A stretch of 64,000 bases of DNA, taken from DASQPR01 sp963797675 (GTDB lineage Bacteria; Actinomycetota; Actinomycetes; Mycobacteriales; Micromonosporaceae). Position 1 is the stretch's first letter, and each line of letters opens with the position of its first letter. The notes beneath the pieces were generated by a model. That model was not told the DNA's origin and searched no databases. It saw only the letters and a list, made by a program, of their open reading frames with translations. Shown in pieces: positions 46,382 through 55,839 of this stretch. Made by a program: the position numbers and the translations under genes. The DNA lies in contig CAWCQQ010000002.1 of assembly GCA_963797675.1 (NCBI GenBank), positions 124,001-188,000 on the forward strand, in the 5' to 3' direction.

Positions 46382-47224
46382 GTGAACAGTGGCACTCGGC
46401 CCCGGGTTGGGCATATCCAGTTTCTCAACTGCCTGCCCATCTACTGGGGACTGATGCGGTCCGGGGCACTCCTCGACGTCGAACTTCACAAGGACACGCC
46501 GGACCAGCTGAACATCGCGCTGGTCCGCGGCGATCTGGACATCGGCCCGATCTCGCTTGTCGAGTATCTCCGCAACGCCGACGATCTGCTGCTGCTGCCG
46601 GACCTCGCGGTCGGCAGCGACGGACCGGTGCTGTCGGTCAACCTGGTCTCGTCGAAGCCGCTCGCGGAGATCGGCACGCTGGCGCTCGGCTCGACCAGCC
46701 GTACCGGCGTGCTGCTGGCACAGATGCTGCTTGAGCAGCGCTACGGCGTGAAGCCGGACACGTTCCGCTGCCCGCCGGACATCAGCGAGATGCTGCTCGA
46801 AGCGGACGCGGGCGTGGTCATCGGCGACGTTGCCCTCCGCGCGCTCTACGAAGCCCCCGCGCTCGGCCTGACCGTCACGGACCTCGGCCAGGCGTGGCGG
46901 GAGTGGACCGGGCTGCCGATGGTCTTCGCGGTCTGGGCGGTGCGTCGTGACTTCGCCGAAGCACATCCGGGCCTGGTCAAGGACGTGCACGAGGCTTTCC
47001 TGCGGTCACGTGATCTGTGCCTCAACGAGCTGGACCAGGTGGCCACGGCCGCCGCGCGGTGGGAGCCGTTCGACGCGCCCACGCTCGCGTCCTACTTCCG
47101 CGCGCTCGACTTCTCGCTCGGTGATCGCCAGGTCGCGGGGATCCGCGAGTTCGCGCGCCGCGCTGCTGAGTTGGGCCAGGCACCCGCCCTCCCGGACGAC
47201 GGCCCGGAGTTCGCCAGCGTCTAG
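46382..47224 (+). CDS. mqnA: Chorismate dehydratase of the futalosine menaquinone pathway
   Basis: 280 residues from GTG 46382, complete. MqnA-type periplasmic-binding-like fold: RVGHIQFLNCLPIYWGLMRS, LNIALVRGDLDIGPISLVEY, LGSTSRTGVLLAQMLLEQRY, ADAGVVIGDVALRALYEAPA, LGQAWREWTGLPMVFAVWAV. MqnA dehydrates chorismate to 3-enolpyruvylbenzoate, the first committed step of the futalosine route; mqnC lies about 10 kb downstream. The gene is bounded by the DUF559 hairpin element upstream and the palindrome array downstream. Confidence 0.93.
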   Translation: MNSGTRPRVGHIQFLNCLPIYWGLMRSGALLDVELHKDTPDQLNIALVRGDLDIGPISLVEYLRNADDLLLLPDLAVGSDGPVLSVNLVSSKPLAEIGTLALGSTSRTGVLLAQMLLEQRYGVKPDTFRCPPDISEMLLEADAGVVIGDVALRALYEAPALGLTVTDLGQAWREWTGLPMVFAVWAVRRDFAEAHPGLVKDVHEAFLRSRDLCLNELDQVATAAARWEPFDAPTLASYFRALDFSLGDRQVAGIREFARRAAELGQAPALPDDGPEFASV

Positions 47225-47263
47225 CCCCCGCTATCGATGCGGCTGGCCCCTTCTTCCGTCGCG

Positions 47264-47499
47264 CTACCGCTCCACAGCGCGCATGAGTGCAGCGCGGCAG
47301 CCGGCCGGGCCGTTCCGCAGGTGCCTACCGCTCTGCACCGTTTGTGAGTGCAGAGCGGTAGGGCCACGAAAGGGGCCTGGCCGTCGTCAGGTGCCTACCG
47401 CTCTGCACCGTTTGTGAGTGCAGAGCGGTAGCGCCGCGAAAGGGCCCGGCCGTCGTCAGGTGCCTACCGCTCTGCACCGTTGTGAGTCCAGAGCGGTAG
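47264..47499 (+). repeat. Tandem array of palindromes between mqnA and paaA
   Basis: Two perfect hairpins, CTACCGCTCTGCAC / GTGCAGAGCGGTAG with loop cgtttgtga, at 47325-47361 and 47395-47431; a third at 47464-47499 with two changes; and a degenerate copy at 47264-47300. The last three lie in direct tandem units of 70 and 69 bases that also share the spacer ending GGCCGTCGTCAG. No gene in 47225-47588. The units are too long and the palindrome too dominant for a CRISPR array. Confidence 0.88.
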
Positions 47500-47588
47500 C
47501 GCCCCGAAACGCACCCCACGGGCCGTCACAATGGGACGGATGTGACAGTTCTGTTGCAGAAATTGGGGAGCGCTGTAACACTGGAGAC

Positions 47589-48636
47589 ATGTATGGGAAC
47601 GACTTCAGCGTGCCCGAATCTTCGGGGCTTCTTGATCAAGTGGCCGATGCCGAACGCGCGCTTCTCGAAGCTGCCGCGGCCGGCCGTGCACAGCCGACCG
47701 GCGAGACGCAGGCCTACTTCGACGAGATCGTGGCGGCCGAGCAGAAGATCGAGCCGCGCGACTGGATGCCGGACGCCTACCGCAAGACGCTGATCCGGCA
47801 GATCGCCCAGCACGCGCACTCCGAGATCATCGGGATGCAGCCGGAGGGCAACTGGATCTCCCGCGCGCCGAGTCTCAAGCGCAAGGCGATCCTGCTCGCG
47901 AAGGTGCAGGACGAAGCCGGCCACGGCCTCTACCTCTACGCCGCCGCGGAAACCCTCGGCATCTCCCGCGACGAGCTGGTCGACATGCTGATCGACGGCC
48001 GCCAGAAGTACTCGTCGATCTTCAACTACCCGACGCTGAGCTGGGCCGATGTCGGTGCGATCGGCTGGCTCGTGGACGGCGCCGCGATCGTCAACCAGGT
48101 GCCGCTCTGCCGCTGCTCCTACGGCCCTTACGCGCGCGCGATGATCCGCGTCTGCAAGGAGGAGTCGTTCCACCAGCGCCAGGGCTTCGAGATCCTGCAC
48201 ACGCTCGCACACGGCACCGAGGCGCAGCGCGCGATGGCACAGGACGCGGTGAACCGCTGGTGGTACCCGTCGCTGGCGATGTTCGGTCCGCCGGACGGTG
48301 ACTCGACCCACTCGGAGCAGTCGATGGCCTGGAAGATCAAGCGCTTCTCCAACGACGACCTGCGGCAGCGGTTCGTCGACATGTGCGTACAGCAGGCGGC
48401 GGTGTTGACGCTGGACCTCCCGGACCCAGCATCTGCGACGAGACGAGACCACCGGGCAGCACAGTTACACGCAGCCCGACTACGACGAGCTGATGCAGGT
48501 CATCAAGGGCAACGGGCCGTGCAACCGCGAGCGCATCGCCAACCGCAAGCGCGCGCACGACGAGGGCGCGTGGGTCCGCGAGGCGGCAGCGGCCTATGCC
48601 GCGAAGCACACCACAGGGGTACGGGTGGCCGCGTGA
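47589..48636 (+). CDS. paaA: Phenylacetyl-CoA 1,2-epoxidase catalytic subunit, one frameshift
   Basis: About 348 residues from ATG 47589 (MYGNDFSVPESSGLLDQV). Di-iron helical fold: WMPDAYRKTLIRQIAQHAHS with the EIIGMQPEGNWISRAP block, LAKVQDEAGHGLYLYAAAET (ExxH ligands), VCKEESFHQRQGFEILHTLA (second ExxH pair), WWYPSLAMFGPPDGDSTHSE. A break near 48425 leads to the true end DETTGQHSYTQPDYDELMQV, RERIANRKRAHDEGAWVREA. It catalyses ring epoxidation of phenylacetyl-CoA with O2. GTGA overlap with paaB. Confidence 0.93.
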
Positions 48637-48917
48637 CCGCGAATACGCAACTGTGGGAGGTCTTCATCCGGCCTCGGCGCGGCCTGTCGCACACGCATGT
48701 CGGCAGCCTGCACGCGCCGGACGCGGAGATGGCGCTGCGCAACGCCCGCGACGTCTACACGCGGCGCCAGGAGGGCGTGTCGATCTGGGTCGTCCCGGCC
48801 GGCGCGATCACCGCGTCCAGCCCGGACGAGAAGGACGCGTTCTTCGACCCGGCCGCCGACAAGGTCTACCGGCATCCGACCTTCTACGACGTGCCGGAAG
48901 GTGCCGGGCACATCTGA
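48633..48917 (+). CDS. paaB: Phenylacetyl-CoA 1,2-epoxidase subunit PaaB
   Basis: 94 residues from GTG 48633, complete. Characteristic PaaB sequence: LWEVFIRPRRGLSHTHVGSL, HAPDAEMALRNARDVYTRRQ, EGVSIWVVPAGAITASSPDE, KVYRHPTFYDVPEGAGHI. A small structural subunit required for the PaaABCE complex. Overlaps paaA (GTGA) and paaC (TGATG). It appears in the raw sequence as the tail of a long frame that starts in paaA because of the paaA frame break. Confidence 0.95.
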   Translation: MTANTQLWEVFIRPRRGLSHTHVGSLHAPDAEMALRNARDVYTRRQEGVSIWVVPAGAITASSPDEKDAFFDPAADKVYRHPTFYDVPEGAGHI

Positions 48918-49663
48918 TGTCGGACCTGCTGGAATACCTTCTCCGGCTCGGCGACGACGCGCTGATCACCGCGCAGCGTCTCGGCGAGTGGTCGGCGCGC
49001 GCGCCGGAGATGGAGGAGGACATCGCGCTGTCGAACATCGCGCTCGACCAGCTCGGCGCCGCGCGGATGTTCCTGACCTACGCGGGCGAGGTCGAAGGCG
49101 CCGGCCGCGACGAGGACGCGTTGGCATATCTGCGCGATGACCACGAGTTTCGCAACGCGCAGCTGGTCGAGCTGGCGGATCGCGACTTCGGTACGGCGAT
49201 CGCCAAGCTGCTGTGCCTCTCCGCCTACCAGCACCTGCTCTACGGCCGGCTGGTCGAGCAGTTCGGACCCGCAGATCGCGGCGATCGCGGCCAAGTGCGT
49301 GAAGGAATCCGCGTACCACCTCGATCACAGCGCGCTGTGGACGGTCCGGCTCGGCGCCGGTACGCGCGAGTCGCACCGACGCATGACGGTGGCGCTCGAC
49401 GACGTATGGCCGTTCACGTACGAGCTGTTCGAATCGGACGACGTGGTGCAGGCGGCTCGAACGGCCTCGCGGTCGATCCGGCCACGCTGCACGTACCGTG
49501 GCAGAAGCACGTGCACGGCGTGCTGGAGGCGGCCGAACTCGCGACGCCGCAGACCGCGTGGCGGCCGACCGGCGGGCGTACCGGGCGGCACACCGAGGCG
49601 CTGTCCTACCTGCTGGCCGAGATGCAGGTGCTGCATCGGGCGCATCCGGGCGCGACGTGGTGA
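48917..49663 (+). CDS. paaC: Phenylacetyl-CoA 1,2-epoxidase subunit PaaC, two compensating frame breaks
   Basis: About 249 residues. Ferritin-like helical subunit: LLEYLLRLGDDALITAQRLG, EDIALSNIALDQLGAARMFL, AIAKLLCLSAYQHLLYGRLV. After a break near 49270: AAIAAKCVKESAYHLDHSAL, MTVALDDVWPFTYELFESDD. After a second break near 49465: LHVPWQKHVHGVLEAAELAT, TEALSYLLAEMQVLHRAHPG. PaaC is the structural partner of PaaA. Both halves are well conserved, so the breaks are probably errors. Confidence 0.92.
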   Translation: MSDLLEYLLRLGDDALITAQRLGEWSARAPEMEEDIALSNIALDQLGAARMFLTYAGEVEGAGRDEDALAYLRDDHEFRNAQLVELADRDFGTAIAKLLCLSAYQHLLYGRLVEQFGPADRGDRGQVREGIRVPPRSQRAVDGPARRRYARVAPTHDGGARRRMAVHVRAVRIGRRGAGGSNGLAVDPATLHVPWQKHVHGVLEAAELATPQTAWRPTGGRTGRHTEALSYLLAEMQVLHRAHPGATW

Positions 49664-49669
49664 GCCACG

Positions 49670-50147
49670 ATGACGATCCGGGACGCGGTCGCGGCCGTCG
49701 TCGATCCGGAGATCCGGGTGATCACGATCGAGGACCTCGGCATCCTGCGAGACGTGTCGATGGACGATGCACGGTGGAGTGGTCGTGACGATCACGCCGA
49801 CGTACAGCGGATGCCCGGCGATGGACGTGATCCGCGCCGACGTCGCGGCCGCCGCTCGTGCCGCGGGTGCGACTCGCGTCGAGGTCAGGACGGTGCTCAG
49901 CCCGGCGTGGAGCACCGATCGGATCAGCGCCGAGGGTCGCGCGAAACTGTCCGCGGCCGGGATCGCGCCGCCCGGTCCGGTGCTGGTCGGCGGGCCGGTG
50001 CCGGTCACGATCGGCGTGACGGTCCGGTGCCCGCGCTGCGGTTCGCCGGACACCGAGGAACTGTCCCGGTTCGGCTCGACCGCCTGCAAGTCGCTGCGCC
50101 GCTGCCGGTCCTGCACCGAGCCGTTCGATCATGTGAAGGCGTTCTGA
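49670..50147 (+). CDS. paaD: PaaD-like Fe-S assembly (MIP18/DUF59) protein, one frameshift
   Basis: About 159 residues. DUF59 start MTIRDAVAAVVDPEIRVITI and EDLGILRDVSM; after a break near 49775, VVVTITPTYSGCPAMDVIRA, then DRISAEGRAKLSAAGIAPPG and a C-terminal zinc-ribbon-like segment with four Cys (RCPRCGSPDTEELSRFGSTA, then CKSLRRCRSC). PaaD is thought to help mature the metal centres of the epoxidase system. TGATG overlap with paaE. Confidence 0.9.
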
Positions 50148-51269
50148 TGACCGTTGTGGTGACGAAGCCGGTGCGGAGGCGGCCGCAGTTCCATGCGCTG
50201 TCCGTGGCATCGGTGGTCGCGTTGACCGACGATGCCGTGGTCGTGACGTTCGCATGTGCCGGTCGAGCTGCGGGAGGCGTACGCGTTCACGGCCGGCCAG
50301 CACCTCACGGTCCGGCGGATCGAGAACGGCGAGGATGTCCGGCGCTCGTACTCGATCTGCTCGACCCCGGCCGAACTGGCCGAGCATGGCCGTCTCCGGA
50401 TCGGCGTCAAGGCCGTCGCCGGCGGCGTCTTCTCCACGCTTCGCGCTGTCCGAGCTCGCGGCCGGGCAGAGCGTCGAGGTCATGCCGCCGCTCGGCCACT
50501 TCACGACGGCGTACGCGCCGGACCGCGCTCGTCGCTATACGGCCGTCGCGGCCGGCTCCGGCATCACGCCGATCCTGTCGCTGGTCGCCACCGCGCTGTC
50601 GGTCGAGCCGGAGAGCACGTTCACGCTGGTGTACGGCAACCGGTACGCGCGGTCGGTGATGTTCGCCGAGGAGCTGGCCGACCTCAAGGATCGGTATCCG
50701 ACCCGGCTGCAGCTGGTGCACGTGCTGTCCCGGGAGCCGCAGGACGCGGAGCTGCTCAGCGGCCGGATCGACGCGGACCGGTTCGCCCGGCTGGTCGACA
50801 GCGGTCTGATCGACGTCGATGCGGACGAGTGGTTCCTCTGCGGGCCGTACGGGATGGTCATGGACGTGCGGGCGGTGCTCGCCGATCGGGGAGTGGCCGA
50901 GTCGGCCGTACACACTGAGCTTTTTCATGTCGAGGACAGCGCGACGCCGCCGCGCGCCGCGACCACGCGATGACGCCGGGCCGGCCGACGGGGACGCGGC
51001 CGTGACGATCATGCTGGACGGCCGGGCGTCGAGCTTCACCATGCGCACGCGACGAGCGTGTTCTCGACGCAGCGCTCAAGATCCGCTCGGAGCTGCCCTA
51101 CGCTTGCAAGGGCGGCGTGTGCTCGACCTGCCGGGCCAGGGTCATCGACGGCCGGGTGGAGATGGCCCGCAACTACGCCCTCGAACCGGACGAATTGGCC
51201 GCCGGGTACGTGCTGACCTGCCAGGCGAGCCCGGTCACGGACAGCGTCACGGTCGACTACGACGCGTAG
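50147..51269 (+). CDS. paaE: Phenylacetyl-CoA epoxidase reductase PaaE, about four frame breaks
   Basis: About 370 residues after joining frames near 50260, 50445, 50960 and 51050. Ferredoxin-NADP reductase domain: AYAFTAGQHLTVRRIENGED, FAD-binding RRSYSICSTP, NAD(P)-binding YTAVAAGSGITPILSLVATA and DEWFLCGPYGMVMDVRAVLA. C-terminal plant-type 2Fe-2S domain: ELPYACKGGVCSTCRARVID and YVLTCQASPVTDSVTVDYDA, with Cys-x4-Cys-x2-Cys. It passes electrons from NADPH to the PaaA di-iron centre. Last gene of paaABCDE. Confidence 0.9.
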
Positions 51270-51352
51270 CCCGGTCCTCGACCCATCCGATCCCGCCGCC
51301 GCACCGAATAGAGAGTGATCGACAACGGTACGGCGGTCGGAGGCGCACGCGT

Positions 51353-51967
51353 ATGAGCTCGAAGCCAGTCGGCGATCCGGGCGACCGTCCGGGGCGGGCG
51401 CGTCTGGAATCCGTTCCGACCAGCCTGGACGATGACCCGGATGATCTGCTCACCCGGGCCGCGCACGGCGACGAGCGGGCGTTTGAGCGGCTCTACGATC
51501 TGGTTGCCAGCCGGGTCTTCGGCCTGACCCGGCGGATCGTTCGGGATCCGGCGCAGGCCGAGGAGGTGACCCAGGAGGTCCTCGTCGAGGTCTGGCGGAA
51601 CGCGACCCGGTTCGATCCGGAACGCGGCAGCGCCACCAGCTGGATCTTCACGATCGCGCATCGCCGGGCGGTCGACCGGGTCCGGTCCGAGCAGGCCGGC
51701 AGCGATCGGCTGCGGAAGGTCGCGACGATCGAGACGCCGTACGACGACGTGGTGGAGACCGCGACCGCCCATCTGGAACAGGTGCAGGTCCGGCGGTGCC
51801 TGAAGAACCTGACCGGAGTGCAGCGCGAGGCGATCACGATGGCGTACTACGGCGGGCACACCTACGGCGAGGTCGCCTCGCTGCTGAAGGTCGGTCTGCC
51901 GGCGGTGAAGACTCGGATGCGGGACGGCCTGATCCGGTTGCGCGATTGTCTGGGGGTGACGGTGTGA
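51353..51967 (+). CDS. sigK: SigK-type ECF sigma factor
   Basis: 204 residues from ATG 51353. Region 2: DERAFERLYDLVASRVFGLT, RDPAQAEEVTQEVLVEVWRN, GSATSWIFTIAHRRAVDRVR. Region 4: NLTGVQREAITMAYYGGHTY, GEVASLLKVGLPAVKTRMRD. Sequence and the coupled anti-sigma gene match actinobacterial SigK/RskA, where the sigma factor is released by regulated proteolysis of RskA. The ATG lies about 84 bases after paaE. No frame break. Confidence 0.88.
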   Translation: MSSKPVGDPGDRPGRARLESVPTSLDDDPDDLLTRAAHGDERAFERLYDLVASRVFGLTRRIVRDPAQAEEVTQEVLVEVWRNATRFDPERGSATSWIFTIAHRRAVDRVRSEQAGSDRLRKVATIETPYDDVVETATAHLEQVQVRRCLKNLTGVQREAITMAYYGGHTYGEVASLLKVGLPAVKTRMRDGLIRLRDCLGVTV

Positions 51968-52701
51968 CGACCATCGACATCCACACGCTGGCCGGTGCTT
52001 ATGCGCTGGACGCCGTCTCGGACATCGAGCGCGCCGCGTTCGACCGGCACCTCGCCGCCTGCCCGTCGTGTGCCCAGGAACTGGCCGAATTCCGCGCCAC
52101 GCTGGCCCGTCTCGCCGACCTGACGCCGGCCGCACCACCCGCCCGGATGAAGACGGCGGTGCTGGCCGCGGCAGCCCGGACGCCGCAGGTCCGCCCGGTC
52201 CGGCCGGTCGAGCGAGCACGCTCGAAGGGCTGGCGCGGCTGGGCCGCAGGCGTCGCGGCCGCCGCCGTGATCGCGGTCGGCGGTGGTGCCGTCGGGTACG
52301 CGATCTCGGATCGGAACACCCGTACGGCGCAGGCTCAGATTGCGGCCACCGAGCAGCGGGATGCGCAGATCGCCGCGGTCATGTCGGCGCCGGATGCATC
52401 CGTCCACGTGCAGGCGGTCGCGGGTGGTGGCACGGTCAGCGTGATCGTGTCGGAGTCGCTCAACCAGGGCGTCGCGGTCGCCATGGACATGCCGACGGTG
52501 TCGACCGGCAAGGCGTACCAGCTGTGGTTGATCAGTGGTGACCGCGCCCCTGTCAGCGCGGGCGTGATGGATCCGGGCCAGACCACCGGGACCGTGGTTC
52601 TGGGCAACGTCCGCGGCGCGACCAACTTCGGGGTCAGCCTGGAATCGGCCGGCGGCGCGGCGCAGCCGACCCAGCCGTTGGTCACGTCGTTCGCGATCTG
52701 A
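51964..52701 (+). CDS. rskA: RskA-family anti-sigma factor
   Basis: 245 residues from GTG 51964, overlapping the sigK stop (GTGA). The N-terminal anti-sigma domain has the zinc-binding HLAACPSCAQELAEF (HxxxCxxC); one TM helix WAAGVAAAAVIAVGGGAVGY; the extracytoplasmic RskA domain includes GVAVAMDMPTVSTGKAYQLW and LGNVRGATNFGVSLESAGGA. It should hold SigK at the membrane until it is proteolysed. A hairpin terminator follows after nine bases. Confidence 0.9.
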   Translation: MTTIDIHTLAGAYALDAVSDIERAAFDRHLAACPSCAQELAEFRATLARLADLTPAAPPARMKTAVLAAAARTPQVRPVRPVERARSKGWRGWAAGVAAAAVIAVGGGAVGYAISDRNTRTAQAQIAATEQRDAQIAAVMSAPDASVHVQAVAGGGTVSVIVSESLNQGVAVAMDMPTVSTGKAYQLWLISGDRAPVSAGVMDPGQTTGTVVLGNVRGATNFGVSLESAGGAAQPTQPLVTSFAI

Positions 52702-52710
52702 CCAACGAAA

Positions 52711-52745
52711 AAGTGGCCGGCACCCCGAGGGGATACCGGCCACTT
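52711..52745. terminator. Bidirectional hairpin terminator after rskA
   Basis: AAGTGGCCGG (52711-52720) pairs with CCGGCCACTT (52736-52745); an inner CCCC/GGGG pairing shortens the loop. Flanked by A-rich sequence on the left and T-containing sequence on the right. It separates rskA from the convergent metalloprotease gene. Confidence 0.85.
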
Positions 52746-52756
52746 CGTCTAGCGGA

Positions 52757-55724
52757 CTAGCTGAGGGTGACCGTCACGATCGCCGACGTGACGCCCATGG
52801 CCGACGGCGATCCCGCCGAGTACTGGACGTAGTAGTCCTCGCTCGTGGTCGGTTTCACCGTGAACGTGTAGACACCGCTGGCGTTCGTCACCGCGACCGC
52901 GGTCTGTGCGGTCCACGTCGTCGTACCGTGCTTGCGGTAGTAGAGCGTGACACCGCGGGTGACGAACGGGGTGCCGTCGTCAACCTTGGTCAAGGCGCCG
53001 GTCAGGGTGACCGGTGTACCCGAAGTGATGCTGGTCGGGGTCGCCGTCAGCGTCAAATTCGTACCCGGAAGCGAGACCGTGACGAACGGGCTGTACTGCC
53101 CGGCGCTGTTCTCGGCCCGCACCTCGAAGGCGTAGTCATGACCGTTCACGAGGCCGGTGAAGGCGTGCGAGCGGGTGGACGCCGAAACCGTCGTGGCGAC
53201 GAAACCGGTGTGACCGATGTCCTCGATGTAGACGTGGTACGACGTGACCGTCGTGCCGCCGTTTGCCGACGCCGTACCCCAGGCCAACGTGGCCGAGCCG
53301 TGGTAGCCGGCAACGTGGACGCCGGTCGGTGCGAGCGGCGCCTTGACACAGTCGTTCACCGAGACGTTGTCGATGAACTCGCCGTAGGACGAGGTCGGCC
53401 AGTTGAAGCCGTCCGACTGGGTACGGAAGCGGAACCGTACGGTCTTGCCCTTGAGCGTGGTGGAGATCGTCGCCCGGCTGTACGCCCAGCCCTGGCTGTC
53501 ACCGGCGAACGCGGTGCCCGGGTAGGTGCCGTCGATGAACAGCGTGTTGCCCGAGAGGTGGGTCTTGTCGACCGTCTTCGTGGGTCCGTTGACCCAGGTG
53601 GCCGGCAGCGCCTTCCACGTCGTGGTACCGGAGAGCTGGTACTCGATGTACATGCCCTCCATGTAGACGCTGCTTCCGCCGTCCGCGTGCGGACCGTCGA
53701 ACCAGTCGAGCGAGTCCAGGTGCTGGAAGGACAGGTAGCTCGTCTGCGTGGACGGCAGCGTGATCAGCTTCGTGTACGCGTACCGGGTGATCGGTGTCGT
53801 GTCGTTGGCGACCTCGGGGATGTAGAGCTGGTCACCGGTGGCAACGGTCGACGCTGCGAAGGCGTCGATCTCCGGCGGTCCCGAGTCGTACCAGTTCGGG
53901 CCGAGCGTCGTGCTGGGTGCCCGGTTGAAGTTGTCGGCGAACACGATGCCCGGGTTGTAACCCGTCGAGCACACCGTCGTCTGCGCCGGCAGGTGCGACG
54001 ACGTGGTCGACTCGAGCTGCGTCGCGGCGACCGCTGCGGTCACCGACTGGCAGTCCGAAGCAACGACACCGTCCGTGCCCGCACTCTGCAGGGATGCGCA
54101 GGCACCCTGCACAGCGTTGCCCAGGTCGGCGTAGTCAGCCGCCGGCGTGAGCATGGTGTCGGCCAGCAGCCAGATGTTCGCCATCTTCTGGATCATGTTC
54201 GGGGCGGCCTGGCCGTCGTTCGCGATACCGACGACGTTGACGCCGTGGAACGCCGTCCCGTTCGTACCCTCGGCGGCGAGGTAGGCGAGCTTGTTGCCGA
54301 CCCCGCTGTCGGTGTGTACGCCGCCGCTGTCCCATCCGTCCGTCGACCAGTACGGGCTGCTCATCGCGTCCGGCTGGGCGCCCTGACCGCTCTGGGTCGG
54401 GTCGGCCATGTTGCGCTGGAAATCGAACGGCAGGTTCTCACCGAAGATCCACTGGTCGTTCGTGTCGGTGCCGTTGTACTGGTCGAACAGCTCGCCCATG
54501 ACGTCCGACATCGACTCGTTGATCGAACCGGACTGGTAGTAGTAGAGCAGCCCGGAGGTGTACTGCGTGACACCGTGCGTGTACTCGTGCGCGACGACGT
54601 CGGGTGCCTCCGGGAAGCCCTGGCCGAACATCATCTGCGAACCGTCCCAGAACGAGTTCGCGTACGGGCAGTCCGAGCTGTCGGGGCAGAAGTCGACCGA
54701 GGAGATGACCGGCATGTTGTTGCCGTCGATGCCCTTGCGGCCGGTGACGTTGTTGTAGAAGTCGTTCACCGCGCCGGTGTACTCGTAGGCGTCCTTGACA
54801 TCGGTCACCGGCGAGTCGGCCGGGTCCGCCACCGGGGAGGTGCAGATCTCGTCCGGGTTGATGGCCTCACCGAAGTCACAGACCGAGACGTCGGCCGTGA
54901 AGTTGGCCGAAACCTTCGGCGCAACGGCCGGCTTGGCCGACGTGGCCACTGCCTTCGTCGTCGCGAACGGCGTGGCGGTCTGCGAGAACGACAGCGCAAT
55001 CGTGTCGGTCCGCGCGTCGACCAGGACGTACTGGTTGATTGCCGGATTGGCCGGATCGGTCACGATGGTCTGGAAGACCGGCCGCGAGCCGAGTCCGTCG
55101 GACTGTCCGAACAGCGCCGGGTCGTAGATCGACAGCGCCGGTGCCGAGGCGACCAGTGCAGACGCGGCAACCTTGTTCGCGTTTGCGGTCGCGCTCTTGG
55201 CCAGCGTCGCGGCCTGGCCGGCCGTCACCGATGCCGTGGTCGAGGCGGGTGCGCTCGTGCTGGTCTCGCCGTTGATCGCGTCGAGCCCGCCGTTCGCGTC
55301 CTGCGACACGACGAGCTGGCCGCCGATGACCGGGAGACCGTTGTGCTTCTGCTGGAACCGGACGACGGAGACACCGCCGACCTGAACGCTGCCGGACCTG
55401 CGCCAGATCCTTCGCCGGGTCGGCGACGCCGAAGACCGTTGCGAAGTCGTTGACGTTCGTACGCGCGATCGAGTCGCCGCCGGCGCGCGTACGAGCGCTC
55501 GAGCCACTCGGGGCCGCCAGCGGGTGGCCAGGCCGGGTCGAGATGAAGGTGACGCGACCAGAACTGTCGCGATGGGCGGAGATCGTGCCGGATTGGATCG
55601 CGCTATCGGCGCGCTGTCCGGGGCCCGAAGGCGTGGGATTGGCCGTGGCCGGAGAGATCAATAGCGCCGACATAGCGAGGGCGACAGTGAGCGTGCCGGC
55701 GACGACGTACGTCGAACGTCGCAA
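52757..55724 (-). CDS. Secreted M4 (thermolysin-type) metallopeptidase with FN3 and beta domains, one frameshift
   Basis: About 985 residues. A TTG at 55724 with GGAG six bases upstream is the best start; the signal peptide is VVAGTLTVALAMSALLISPA. FTP/PepSY propeptide (DFATVFGVADPAKDLAQVRQ; break near 55395; VRFQQKHNGLPVIGGQLVVS). Catalytic zinc site HEYTH in APDVVAHEYTHGVTQYTSGL, third ligand Glu in SGSINESMSDVMGELF, and HTDSGVGNKLAYLA near the active site. Then a jelly-roll-like domain (GIVFADNFNRAPSTTLGPNW), an FN3 domain (PTGVHVAGYHGSATLAWGTA) and a final Ig-like repeat (PTSITSGTPVTLTGALTKVD). Extracellular proteinase. Confidence 0.9.
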
Positions 55725-55839
55725 GGAGTGCTCCAAGGGGAGTTTGGAAAAGTGAAACGAATTGCGACAGTACGGCACTCCACGACATTCGCGCTCGCCC
55801 TAAATCGAGTGTGAGCCGAATAACAGGGGTACGGGTCGA

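Noticed and set aside
47264..47499. A CRISPR array
   Set aside because: The units are 69-70 bases with conserved spacers as well as repeats, each dominated by a 14-base palindrome, and no cas gene is nearby.
52928..55453. An 841-residue plus-strand open frame
   Set aside because: It is the antisense shadow of the M4 metallopeptidase, whose catalytic motifs are clear on the minus strand; composition is Arg/Val-biased without domains.
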